Assembly: GCA_032173965.1 (NCBI GenBank)
Contig: JAVUNC010000006.1
Location: forward strand, 37,481,870-37,545,869
Length of the DNA: 64,000 nt
Source: Sitta carolinensis
Taxonomy: Eukaryota > Chordata > Aves > Passeriformes > Sittidae
Direction of reading: 5' to 3'
The notes beneath the pieces were generated by a model. That model did not search any database and was not told the origin of the DNA. It saw nothing but the letters and a program-made list of their open reading frames with translations. The translations under genes and the position numbers were made by a program. Positions 1 to 11,376 of the stretch are shown piece after piece (position 1 is the first letter of the stretch; the number at the start of each line of letters is the position of its first letter).

Positions 1-2862
1 GAAGTAACAGATATTATGTTATTGCCTGGTGAGCTGAAAAAAATTAACGTGTTGTCACTGCACCCTAAATCTGAAGAAAAGACAGTGACGACAGCCCTTT
101 CTTCCAAGGACAGGAAAAGTGAGACAATGCAATATATATGAACAAAATAGTGGATAACTGTCCCATAATACATTTTTTTCTCTTGGATTCAGTGAGTCAG
201 GTTTTGTTTATTTTCTTTTTGTTGTTGACTTGAACAATAAAGAAGGTAGAATATATAATGTGAGCCTGACGGGTCCAGTAGCAAACCCACAGTCATCAAT
301 GATCTGTTCTGGTTCTAGCAATGAGACCCTGACAGCTGTCAGATTTTACATACATCAGATGCCTACCGTGAAACATTGTGAGAATATCTGAAGCCTGTTA
401 TGATTCTTAGTGTTGCATTCACCTGGCCTGGGGAAGTCTGACAAGCCCTTTGGAATTATGCATCATGCATTAATTAAAGAACTTTTGTAGATAGAGATCA
501 TCTTCTGTTGGTATTTGTATCTTTCCTGGATGTGCAGCCCTCAGCCTGCAGACTCTTCCTGTGGGACACTGAAACTACCTCCAGGATCCAAATAAGGATT
601 TTACCTATCCATCTGGTTGGAATGCAGTATGAGAGCACAAGGACTACATAAACAAGTATCACAGGACCTGATTCTGCAAAATCTTCCATATGTGTAAAGA
701 TACAAGTACGATAAATTTCTGTTTACTTCAGAAGTGCTCAGATACCAGGCTTTCATCACATGCAGGACATATAAGGATAAGTGCAGTGGAAGTAAATGGA
801 TTCTAAAATTTTCACTTCAGGAAATTATGGAGTAGATCTTGAAGCAAGCACATACATATTTTTTTGAATGGCTAGGAAAAAAACAAAAACAGACTGGACT
901 TCAGAATGAGGTAACAGTAGGATCATCTTTCCTTGGAACATATTTTGGGTTTATTTGGTACTGGCAATGAGATACAGCAAAGCCATCATATCAATAAAGG
1001 GTCAAATTTTAAACTCCATTCTTAATTCCTACCTCAATGACAGTTAAGTGATAAAGATGAATTTGATATATAGTCACTATGTTAGAAACACATGCTCTAA
1101 GAGGTAGAGTTTCTCCATACTAGGATTGAGTAAGCCAACAGTTCCCTCTCATCACTGGTCTCTGTACTTTGATGCCAGTCATTGCAGACTGTATTCCCAG
1201 CTTCCAATATCCTCCAGATTTTTTCTTTTTTGTCAATTTACTTCCACTTCCACAATCATATTAAGGTCCCAAAACACAGAAAACCAAGTCCTTCTATCAT
1301 GCTAAGGCAGCAGTGAGCTGATACAGACAACAAAAATCAGCAAGGGCAAACCTGAATATCCAATCTGGAGAAGCAATCTATCTGAAGGACTTGCTACAGA
1401 ACTGTTTATTCCATTGCTGGAACAAGCTATTAGTGGGGCAGGGTTCCTGGAACAGTCTCAAATCCACTTAAGTTCATAATGAAGGCCACTTTTAATGTTG
1501 ATTTTTTTATGCTGCATACCCATAAGAGCTGCCAAGAAAATGAAGATAATTTCAATCATAAGGTTCTCAACACTCTCCTTGCTGTTGTGAATCTGTCCAT
1601 GATGAAATCCATGATGAAAAGACTAAACTGCAAGTTTTTCCAAAAACTAGCACAATAATGATTTTTTTCTTAAAGAATACATGGAAAATATTTATTTTTA
1701 AATAATTCTTGGAGATGGGAATCTGTTTCCTCAATGTTGTCTTATCAACCAAAATGTTGCAGCAATAGATTGACAACTGAAGACTTGAAGGTGGTCTGCA
1801 TACAGTACCTTATGCCATATAATTATGGTCAGTGTCCCTGGCTTATCATAGGCCCCAACTTAATGTCAACAACAAAAGGTATTAAAAAAATAGGAAATCC
1901 TAAGGAAAAGTGGAACTTCTTCTTCAGATGATCAAATGGAGTAATATCTAAAAATTAAAAAGGCTCTTTCTGCTGGCAAAAATCCAAATTAGATTACTAA
2001 AAGTTAAACCAAAGGCAAAAAATATAAATGTATAAGATTTTAACTTTGTTGCTAACTTGGGCTATAGAAAATCATTTCTGATCATGTGGGAAATACCAGA
2101 ACATGTGATAAAATTATTAATGTGTTTGTTTACAATACATATGTGGAAGATAAATTATGTGTGCTTGTCTGAAAAGAACACAAATCTTTGAAACAAATTA
2201 TGTAAGCTACAAGGTGCCTTAGCAAATGCATTATGAAATTGCCTTTAAATAAATGGATCAATTAACACTCTTCAAAGATGAACTGGATTATAATAAAGAT
2301 GTATTTTAAGGATCTTAAAACACATTGAGAAATGGGAGTTCCAGAGCTTACAGTTAGAGGGTTCACAAAGGGCACATGAAAAATATATTGTTTGATATTA
2401 AAAACAAAGCTAACACTTTATAGAGCAGATAATGACTTTTTTTTTTTTCAGTCATGTAAGCAGGAAGAATTTTATTTAGTGTCAAAATGTTAAGGTGAAG
2501 TCTTGTCTCCAGAACTTCAATTGATTGACTTGTGGTTGAATGAGATTTCACCTCCTTGAGTGTCCTGGGGCTGCACAACAGACATTGACCTTGCTGAAAA
2601 AGAATGAGACTGGAAGAGATCTCTTTGAAATAAGACAAAAATAATATAGGGATTGTATGGCAAATCACAACACATGACAAAGGTCCATCTTACATTACCA
2701 AACCAAACAGATCTCAGTGCTATGCTAAAAAACCAAAGACTAGCAAGTCTAACATAGGAAGGGTTAATCTCAGCCTCGGAACATCCTTGAAGAGAAGGTA
2801 GGATGAGTAAGAAGTGAGGTGGGCAAGGATGTGCAAGGAAAGCAGACAGATGGGAGCTGAAG
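1..2862. other. unannotated AT-rich non-coding DNA
   Basis: No recognisable gene, RNA gene or repeat. Open frames are short (the longest is about 130 codons, minus strand near 2517-2906) and show no known domain or codon pattern. A run of 12 T at 2437-2448 followed by CAG resembles a splice acceptor, but no open or conserved-looking exon follows it. Confidence 0.7.
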
Positions 2863-2917
2863 AGAATCGCTGAATAGGTTGCACTAGACAGGACCTTAAA
2901 GATCATCTGGTTCCCTG
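2863..2917 (-). mobile_element. CR1 LINE 3'-end fragment (short)
   Basis: On the plus strand this reads like the reverse complement of a CR1 3' terminus. AGAATCGCTGAATAGGTT stands where CR1 has its terminal ATTCTATGATTCT-type repeat, followed by GGACCTTAAAGATCATCTGG, almost identical to the conserved CR1 3'-UTR block. Similarity fades after about 55 bp, so only the extreme 3' end survives. CR1 copies are usually 5'-truncated, which fits. Identification rests on remembered CR1 consensus sequence. Confidence 0.55.
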
Positions 2918-4070
2918 AATATCTCCCATAACAGTGACCCAGAACAGAACAATCTTCATCACTTCATTTTAGAAGGTCTCTGTAGAAAACTGCTGTCACC
3001 AGTATCTGGACTAAGATATGCAAGTCTGTCCCTCTCCTCTCCAGGAGAGAAGCAGGTTAAATGGCACTGATACCAACTTGTTCTACGCACAAGTGTAGAA
3101 TTGCAAACATAATGCACCCTTGCAGTTACAGCAGCTGTGGACCTGCTACCTTTGTACTCAACTTTGAAGTACGGCATATATACGCTGAATTCAAATTGGC
3201 CTTCTCTGCTCATTTAATTACTTCATTTAGAGAGAAATAGCTTGAAATGGATGAGAATAACAATGTGCCCTTTCTACCACCACAAAATCCCCCACAGCTA
3301 GTTCATCAGCTGCTTGCCTTAAATACAAGAAAGATAAGTTCAAGTCTGTTTAAGAAAAAGTAAGACAAAATTAGATTTCCCTGGGCTGGGCTACTGCTAG
3401 TACCTTTGCAGCAGAACTGCTGGGTAAACTTTCTTCTCAAATGTCCTGTGCAGAGTCCAGTACTTCAGATTATACATGCTTATATCAGCAACGTTGCAAA
3501 ACAGAAGTACAACCTGAAGAAACCCAAAGGAACATACATAAACTGTAAGATCACATCATCACTAGGATGTTTCATGATATGAATTCTGTAAAAGCATAAA
3601 TGGTTTCATGAAATCTGCAAAGAGTTAGTCACACTCAAGATTATGTAGTTTGCTGATATCTCTGATACTTAAATTTTGTACTGTTAATCAACAGTGCCAA
3701 ACAATGCTTTCCTGAATCAACCTTTCTGAAGACTAATCGTGCACCAGAGATTATAATCCCATGGACTGAAATGGGATTTGAGAGGCTAATACTTGTAAAT
3801 CAACCCACCAGTTTTGAAAACTCTGAGCTGAGTGTTTATACCAGATGTTTTTACCAGGTAATGTTGGATCAGAACAACTTCTTATTCATCAAATTAGGGG
3901 CACCATTATATGAGCATCCACTCCATTTCTACCTCCAAATACCAAGAAAAAGGAAACAGCAATCATAATCAGTTAAATTAAAATCACAAGACATATACAA
4001 CCATCCCTTTTTAGACCAAGCCAGCTCCTAAAATGAAAACTGATGCAAAAATAATTAAAGCACAACAGAT
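2918..4070. other. unannotated non-coding DNA
   Basis: Nothing recognised. Open frames stay below 90 codons without known motifs. It is possible but not demonstrable by eye that the first part is a more diverged continuation of the CR1 scrap just before it. Confidence 0.6.
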
Positions 4071-4087
4071 GGGGGGGGGGGGGGGGG
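4071..4087. repeat. poly-G run, 17 G
   Basis: Seventeen consecutive G residues preceded by GAT and followed by AGAGG. Such a run is length-unstable and can form a G-quadruplex. It is a mononucleotide microsatellite; its exact length in the assembly should be treated with caution. Confidence 0.95.
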
Positions 4088-4829
4088 AGAGGAAAAGGAA
4101 GGAGAAATAATGTATTTAGAATTTGAAGAGAAGTAATTAGATTTGGCAGGTTATCTATTTATATAAATTGAAAAATTAGCTGTAGCAGATGCAGGCAACA
4201 GATACAAATTTTGATCTCTACTCACATCAGAAGAAAAGTTATGGCTAAATAGCCTAGTGGATTTCAAAGTATGTATACTTCCTCAGAGAATATGTAAGCG
4301 TGTTTTCCATAATGAAACATCCCTGGTCAACAAAACAGAGTATGCCAAGAGACAATCTTGTTGTCTCTTGGAGGGCTTTAGGGCTTCTTTTTTAACCAGG
4401 GACACATGCTTCAATTTCATTTTTTGTAGCAGGTTTTCAGTTCTTGAATTACCACTGCAGTGCTGTATTCTCAAAATGTCTTACAGTTCAGAAAATAAGC
4501 TGAAGCATGACTCAATCATATAGCTCTGTGAATGGATTCGTACTGCTGTCTGGAGAAAAAAGAGATGCATATAAGACACTTTGTTTTAAGTTTTAGTGAT
4601 GCTACAGTCTTATTCTTATACCTCCCACCTCCTTTGATTAATGTGTCCTCTGGAGACAACATCGATGCAAAATGAGAAAGTATTTAACTTCTTGGTGTCA
4701 GGTGCTATTCTCTGCATGTTTACAGAGGAACAGTATGTTTTTAGCTAACATTAATAAGCAGAACTGGAGAGGTTGTTGTTAAACCAACACACAATCATTT
4801 TGCGGTAAGTTACCATTTCCCCAGTTTCA
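4088..4829. other. unannotated non-coding DNA
   Basis: No repeat or gene recognised. Overlapping open frames of 63-88 codons near 4257-4523 occur on both strands and look like chance. Confidence 0.6.
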
Positions 4830-5366
4830 AAGAATCACAGAATACTCTGAATTGGAAGGGACCCACCAGGATCATCGAGTCCAACACCAGATCCTGTACA
4901 GGACACCCCAACAGTCACACCATGTGCCCAAGAGAATTGCCCAAATGCTTCTTGTACTCTGTCAGGCTTGGTGCTGTGGCCACTTTCCCTGAGGAGCCTG
5001 TTCCAGTCCCCAGCCTCTGGGTGAAAAATCTTTTCCTGATATCCAGCCTAAACCTCCTCTGACACAACTTCAAGCCATTCCCTCATATCCTGTCGCTGGT
5101 CACCAGAGAGATGTTATTAGCATCTCCCTCTTCTCCTCCTGAGGAAGCTGTAACTGCAATGAGGTTTACATTCAGTCTCTTCCTCTCCAGGCTGAACAGA
5201 CCAAGTGACCTCAGACACTCCTCATGTGGCTTCTCCTCAATGCCCTTCACCATCCTCATAGCCCTCCTTTGGATGCTCTCTAATAGTTTAATGTCTTTTT
5301 TATATTGCCGTTCCCAAAATTGCAAGCATGACACTAGGGAAGGCTGCACCAGTAGAAAGTGGTCCT
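4830..5366 (-). mobile_element. CR1 LINE, 5'-truncated, minus orientation
   Basis: The left edge AAGAATCACAGAAT is the reverse complement of the CR1 3' terminal repeat. It is followed by the conserved 3'-UTR block (GGAAGGGACC, then ATCATCGAGTCCAACACC) and, reading on the minus strand, the end of ORF2. Only about 0.54 kb remains, covering the reverse-transcriptase C-terminus plus about 85 bp of 3' UTR. The 5' limit near 5366 is where similarity to CR1 fades. CR1 moves by target-primed reverse transcription, which normally leaves 5'-truncated copies like this one. Confidence 0.93.
4915..5355 (-). pseudogene. CR1 ORF2 C-terminal remnant with one in-frame stop
   Basis: Minus-strand reading gives the CR1 ORF2 tail: PSLVSCLQFWERQYKKDI, then QRRAMRMVKG, then LGLFSLERKRL, then VTSDRI. 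An in-frame TGA follows at 5085-5083. CR1 relatives have an arginine there (SDRT-R-GNG), so a CGA-to-TGA CpG decay is the likely cause. Past the stop the same frame runs 55 more codons (GNGLKLCQRRFRLDIRK and onward) to TGA at 4917-4915, which fits the natural ORF2 terminus. About 145 codons therefore keep one frame with a single nonsense change and no frameshift. The catalytic reverse-transcriptase motifs and the endonuclease lie upstream and are absent. The open frame runs back to 5568, but the part beyond 5366 is unrelated flank. Confidence 0.88.
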
Positions 5367-6530
5367 TCAGCCTTTTTTCCCATCGTTCTTTCCTTGTATC
5401 TATGTGAGGACCTATGCATTCTAACACACTCAGATGGCATTTTAACCCTCTATAAGAGGTTAAGGCACCATCTCCTTTGGTAGAGGTAGGATCAAACACA
5501 GAATAATTCTGTCTTTTTTTTTTCACATATGTGCCTTCGTTCTCAGACTCCCCAGTGTGACTATCCACTAAACTTCAAATTTAGTTTTGAGTAGCATTCT
5601 TCTAGTTCATCCAGATTTACAAAGATTAAATCAGAACTATTTAAGCATCACTTTCAGACAGACTTGAGGACTTATATTCTGCTTCCAGCACCACAATCTG
5701 GTAGGTGATACAGCACGTCACCTCAGCACCTCCATTTCCTGATTTGCAGATTTACAAATCATGCATGCTCCAAGGCATGCTTAACATCTGCTCTCCCCAA
5801 GGAGATCAACAGCCCAAAGGCAAAGCTCTAAATACAAGGTAACAATAAAAAGAGTAGTTATTACTGCTATTCACATTCACTGCCTTTGACCTGGAAAGCC
5901 TTTCAACCTTTGAAGCACACTTGAGTTGCATTTCAAGTCATTGCAGTCCACTCTTTCTGCTCAAAAGCACAAAATAACAGGCAGCAGAAGGACTATAAAT
6001 TGCTTTATGGATGCTATAAATACAAATAATCCTCACCCATAAAGTTACATTGGCATTACAAAGATCTAGTCATTTATTTAATGCATGGCACAGCCACGCT
6101 GCAGCACTTGGAGAAGGCGGATAATCATGCTGTCACAGGGATTCCATCTATAGCATGTGAAAAGTCTCTCTGACTCACATAACATATGAGGAAAAAAATG
6201 CTGGGAATGCAAGCACCAGCAGCCCACAATAGCCTTAGAATCATAAAAAGCAATAAAGAGTGCTCCTAAGTGTCAGCACTGAACCTGGATAGCTTCATCC
6301 TGTAATTTATATACTATCACACATTTAACTGACTTTGCATTATCCACCATTTTGTCTGGATCTTCTCTCCTGTATACAAAGTGTGCAATTAGATAAAAGT
6401 CAGACAAGGCTTGTGAAAAAGCTAAGCTACTTGTAGAATTCAAATAACATGCTAATAACTTAGATGATTCCTGTGGAAACTAAGTTAAAACATCTTGAAG
6501 GTTTTTGTGTAAGTTATATTAGTGCTGTTA
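5367..6530. other. unannotated DNA; possibly constrained sequence
   Basis: No gene or repeat recognised. The part from about 5690 to 6250 has higher complexity and fewer homopolymers than its surroundings, which is the texture often seen in conserved non-coding elements. That is an impression only. Confidence 0.4.
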
Positions 6531-6630
6531 ATAACTGTAAGTATTAATATATAACTGTATAGTTATATAAAGTTATATATAGTTATATATCTATATAAAA
6601 CTATACATACTTATATATGTATAACTGTAA
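6531..6630. repeat. TA-rich low-complexity patch
   Basis: About 100 bp built from variants of AGTTATATA and TATATATC. The decamer ATAACTGTAA occurs at both edges (6531-6540 and 6621-6630). The inner part has several short inverted repeats (ATAACT/AGTTAT) and could form a cruciform. It looks like a degenerate TA microsatellite. Confidence 0.8.
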
Positions 6631-9600
6631 ATTACAATAATTCAAAGAGCTGCACATATAACACAGCAATTCTCCTAGGACTCATAACTAATATTTTAAT
6701 GTTTGCTAGAGTACATTAATTTTTTTTGCTTTATTGATAAATTAACAATCTTGAAAGTCCTTAACACCTATTATGAAAAAAATGCCCACATCTCAAAGGA
6801 TGCTTTCATCCTGTACCATCATATTCACAGCCCTGGTGGTGCACACAGCAAGTGGTACACCAGAGAATGCCAGTAAGCAAGCCCTTAATTCAGCAACTTC
6901 CCTGCTTGCTCTTATGGAGAATCAAGTCAAGTTAAAGATGGAACTTTGAAAGGAGAAAATAACATTCCCTTTGAAATTTTCCAGTCCTTAGCCCATACAC
7001 TCAGTACCTTTTTTAGGGGATCTTTAGACATATCTTGTTTGTTTTTTACATTATTAGAAGACATGTTTCGCCATCGGGGAACCTAAATTAGACAACAATT
7101 AAAAATATTCTGACACTTACTTTTACAGTTGCTAAAAATAAGCAATGAGAGTACTACCCAGAATAATTCAGAGCAAATCATTTGACTTCCCAAAATTACA
7201 AACTGCCTAATTATCTACATAGCCCCACTTTAAATGAATTTCAACATTTAAAGAGGTAGCACAAGGAAGACAGACTGAGATATAAAGTGCACCCTAAATT
7301 CTTGAGTTTAGGATTGTCTTGTGGCTGATGAAGTTAGTAAGGAGAAGGTGAGCATGGACACCTCCAGGTGGCATTTGGGTGTCTAATGCATTTCATGGCC
7401 TCTGATTTGCTGGAGTCCACATTCAGTATACAGCGCTATTCAAATATGCAGTAGTGAATATTCTCCCAGCACAATTTCCATAGTCTTTCCCTGCAACATC
7501 ATTTAACAACTCTTCTGTGAAATTACTGTAAGTCTTCATTCAAGGCATTCTGAAAGTAAAATAAACCAAATTCTCATTAGTCAGACAAAAGTGATTTGCT
7601 TTGAGTCACCTAGAAAGACAGAACCACTTCCTCGGGTAGAATTTAGCTGCCATAACCAAGAAACCATGTACTGTTTTTCTTGCTTTCTCCTCTCTTTTCT
7701 GCCGACCACCTCCCAGTATTTTCAAAGTTTTACAAAGAAAACTCCTAGCAAAACTGTGGTCTTCCAAATGAGGCAGAAACCTTGCTACTGGAAGAAGTGT
7801 TAGAATCTTATCTCTAGTACTGACATGCATCTAAACAAAGGAAATTAATTGCATGGACAGCTTTCATTGCCTCACTTCCCAGTTGCTTATTGACTGCTAG
7901 GCTGCACGTGAATTAATGTTTTAAAGTCACTTCAAATGTTTGCATCAAGTGTTTGCATCTAGACATGACATTGACTACAGCATTTCAAAGTTACAGTCAA
8001 CAGATGAAGTTCTGCTCATCTCTCACAAGTATACTCTCACTGCAGAGACAGAATTTAGCTGTAAATTTCTATGCAGAATCTGTAGAAGGTATGCAAACAT
8101 TTCCAAAGATTTTCTCAGGAAGCCAAACATTAATTTCCGAGTTCAAAGCCAGATGGCATTTAAGACAACTAAACTACATTTTCCCTATTGTCATTCTCAA
8201 GAAACACAGGGACATTTAGGACTGTGTATTTAAGAACTGTATCTGCATCAAGCTGACATTCAGCATGGAAAGAGTTCAGGCCACATAGTTAAGTCTGACA
8301 ATTGAAAACCTGTGTCTTTTAAAGGAATTGACCTTTAAATAATATATGATCCTCAACCTTGCAGCTGCTACAATTGGCAGCTCAATCAGCCCCACCTACA
8401 ATATCTGGAGTGCTAAGAATAAATGTTAATTATTTCCCTTGTTCTCTACATGCCTATGATTTAAACTCTTATCACCTGAAGAAAACATTGAATATAAAAA
8501 AAATAAGCAAACCTGAACATCATACACTAGGAAGGAAGTGAAATAGGAATCTGAGACATGAAGCCCATATGTCCCACGTACACTACTGCAAAAGGCAAAT
8601 TTGTCTGAAGGCTACCTGTATCAGCCTTTAGGTAAGGAGTCTGATGACCTGATGAGCAGTAACATGTCCTTGTCTGCATATTCTTCCCACTCCAAAGGGT
8701 GATGCCATACTTTTTATCCCACTATTTAACAATTACACAGAGGAACAGAGTTTTTCTGGAGTGTTTTCCACTACATTTGGATCAGTCCTGAGCAATTTTT
8801 AAATTGTTATCTGCTGACTTATTTCCATCTCAAGAAAATTTTACCTTAATACCCCCTTCTAGAGAGATCATTTGAATAAAAAGATTAGATACAGGTCGGT
8901 TACAAAAGGTTTTTAAAAGGGCTGTCAATTCAAATCAGGACTTATACACAGGCCCTATCAAGATCCAGATTCGCTGAGTGTATCTCAGTCAGAGCTACAT
9001 AAAGCAGTTCCTACGAGGAAATGCCAGCCAATAACACCTGTTGAGAACTCACCTGCTAAGGGAGGAACACAGTTGCTGAGAAGCAAAATATGGCTGTAGG
9101 GGACAATGAAAGAGGAAGAGCTGGTCAGAACAATGTACTGCTAAACTCTAGTCATATGCTGAGATCCTCAGCTCTGACGGTTTTATGCTGTAAAAAAGAT
9201 TCAGCACAGTGTAACAGGACCCTAGTAGCTGTAGTTCCAGTCAAAGATTTCTGTAATACAGCTGCCTGATGTCCAATTAAAACACTGCAGCAAATCATGT
9301 TAGGGCTAGGCTCAGAAAAAAGCTTGTTCCCTAGTCAGAATCTCCATGCTTACAAAATAATGCTAGAAAACTTGCAGAGGAGTAAGCAGTTCTCCAGGAG
9401 GTATTTTTTATCAACTCAAACCTCAGAAGTTAAAAAAAAGGGGAGGAGCGTTTCAAAGCTAGCATGCATAACCCCACAGTGTTTGCCTGAGGTCAATCAG
9501 CATGTGTGTGTCAGATTTGTCAGCAAAGTCTCTGCATTGTTTGACACAAACAGCAACTGCCTTTCTGCAGAGCAGCAGCCATGGCTGCAACGCCAGGTTT

Positions 9601-11352
9601 TGCTCCAAGTCAGGACAGAGCTGGGCACCCTCAGCACCAATTATCTTCCTCCACACCCCTAGCTCAGGGAGAATTCCTTCCCCTTAATATCTCTCTGCCA
9701 TAACAATTTATGAAACACCACTGAGAGAGGAAGCTCAGCCAACACCAGAAAGCTATTACAGGGGAATTGTAATGTATTAAATGTAGCTCACAACTGCAAG
9801 GCTCTTAAATGATAGTAGCATTTGTTTGGGGACTTTTGCCTGGAAATGTTAGAAGATATTTTAATAAATGTACTAAATAAGATGCATAATTTAGCTTCTT
9901 CTCAGCAGAATGGTGGCTGGCTGCCAGATCCACTCTCAGGTTTGACTCAATGTCAGGGCTGCCCGCTGGCCCAGAACAAATAGACTCATTAAAACATGGT
10001 TGCTGCTGCGTGCTCAGGCTCTATTTCTCCCACTAATGGCTCGGTTTACACCTCCTCCTCTTGAATAAATAAAGGAGCAGCCTCCAGAGAGGAAAATACT
10101 CTTCTGTACACACATTCCACACATACAAATGCAGGCAACATGCTGGGAGGTGTAGGAAAGCAGAAGAGAAATGGCTGTCCCATGCAGGAAAAGGAAGACT
10201 TTCAAAGTAGTTATATCACATAACAGGGACTCTGAGTGATCATAATATTTATTAATCATAACAGAGATAATTCACTGCCCGGATTTGGTCTCCCTTTCCT
10301 TTGTTGTAGACACACCCAGAGCCCAATCCACAGACAGAGCCTGACATCTGAACAAGCAGCACAAAGCCAGATAAAAAAAAAGTTACCAAAGGAGGTGGCA
10401 TCCCAGGAGCAACACTCACATGCCTCTGTTTTCAAGTCCCATTAAGCCTTATTTCTTCTCTTGATTCAAGAGGGTTTCTGATTATTATCAAACCTAACAG
10501 AGTTTCTCAGCAGTCACTCATTTTCAGATTTGCTCTACTAAATTTCCTTTCAGATGTGCTTTCTTGGTTAATAGCAAAAACAGTGGTACAGGTAAAACTG
10601 TGTTTTTTACTTATTTATATAAGGAGAGAGAAAAAAAATCCATTTTGTATTTTACCTGGACCTCTGGCAATGTCTAATAAGACTATTGGAGGTGGGGGAT
10701 GAGGGTGGTGTTATTTAAAGCTTTTGGTTTTTTCCAGTGGATTACAAAAGGCTGATCCTTTCACTGGAGAACACATTAGGAGCATGTTTTGTATATCGGC
10801 TCTGATAATATATCTCAGTTTAAAAGAGAATGTAAATGCAAAGACTTAAATAGTCTCAAAACACTTCCATCTCTTCACCAAAACTAAAGAATTTATGACA
10901 TCTAAAATTAGGTTTCTGTTAACTCTACAAGCACTGCTAACTCCTGAAATGGCCTTAAAACACATAAACTGAAAACCAAGCTAAAAGAAACTAAAATCAC
11001 TCTCCAATCTCGCACACTTTCTGTTACTTGTAAGAGTCATGTTCAGCCAGAAAACTGAAGGCACTGCATACCCACATAGGAAAATAAAGTAGTTTCCACA
11101 TTTAAATCAGTGGCTGTATTTCACAACAGTGGATCAGATCTCTAACTGTGAAGCTACAAAAATGTCACCATCCCACCCTCTCTGGCCCAGCAAATCATGT
11201 CTTCTTTTCTCCTCTCACCAACAGACAGAAGCACCTGCTGTGGCTTCGCACATTGCTGCCTCCTGGAGTAGCCTCTATCCCCACATTCCCTCCACTAGAC
11301 TAGTTCAATGAAAAGCCAAGCACATGAAATTAAAAATATGTTTTGGAGTAGC
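6631..11352. other. unannotated non-coding DNA
   Basis: No gene, RNA or transposon recognised in 4.7 kb. The longest open frame (121 codons, 9297-9662, plus) has no known motif, and the opposite strand is also open over part of it, as chance frames often are. A CTCF-like motif at 7361-7373 is listed separately. Confidence 0.6.
7361..7373 (+). promoter_or_regulatory. possible CTCF-like motif
   Basis: CCTCCAGGTGGCA matches the CTCF core (CCASYAGRKGGCR) with one clear departure. Occupancy cannot be judged from sequence, and matches of this quality occur by chance. Confidence 0.25.
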
Positions 11353-11376
11353 ATAGTAAGAATTATAGTAAGAATT
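11353..11376. repeat. tandem 12-mer, two copies
   Basis: ATAGTAAGAATT is repeated exactly twice in tandem. It is a short local duplication of no obvious function. Confidence 0.85.

Noticed and set aside
5366..5568. 5' part of the 161-codon minus-strand frame
   Set aside because: The upstream 70 codons do not match CR1 or any family; they are an accidental extension of the CR1 frame into flanking DNA.
9297..9662. 121-codon plus-strand open frame
   Set aside because: No recognisable domain, no splice or promoter context, and the minus strand is also open over part of it. Length is within chance for the window.
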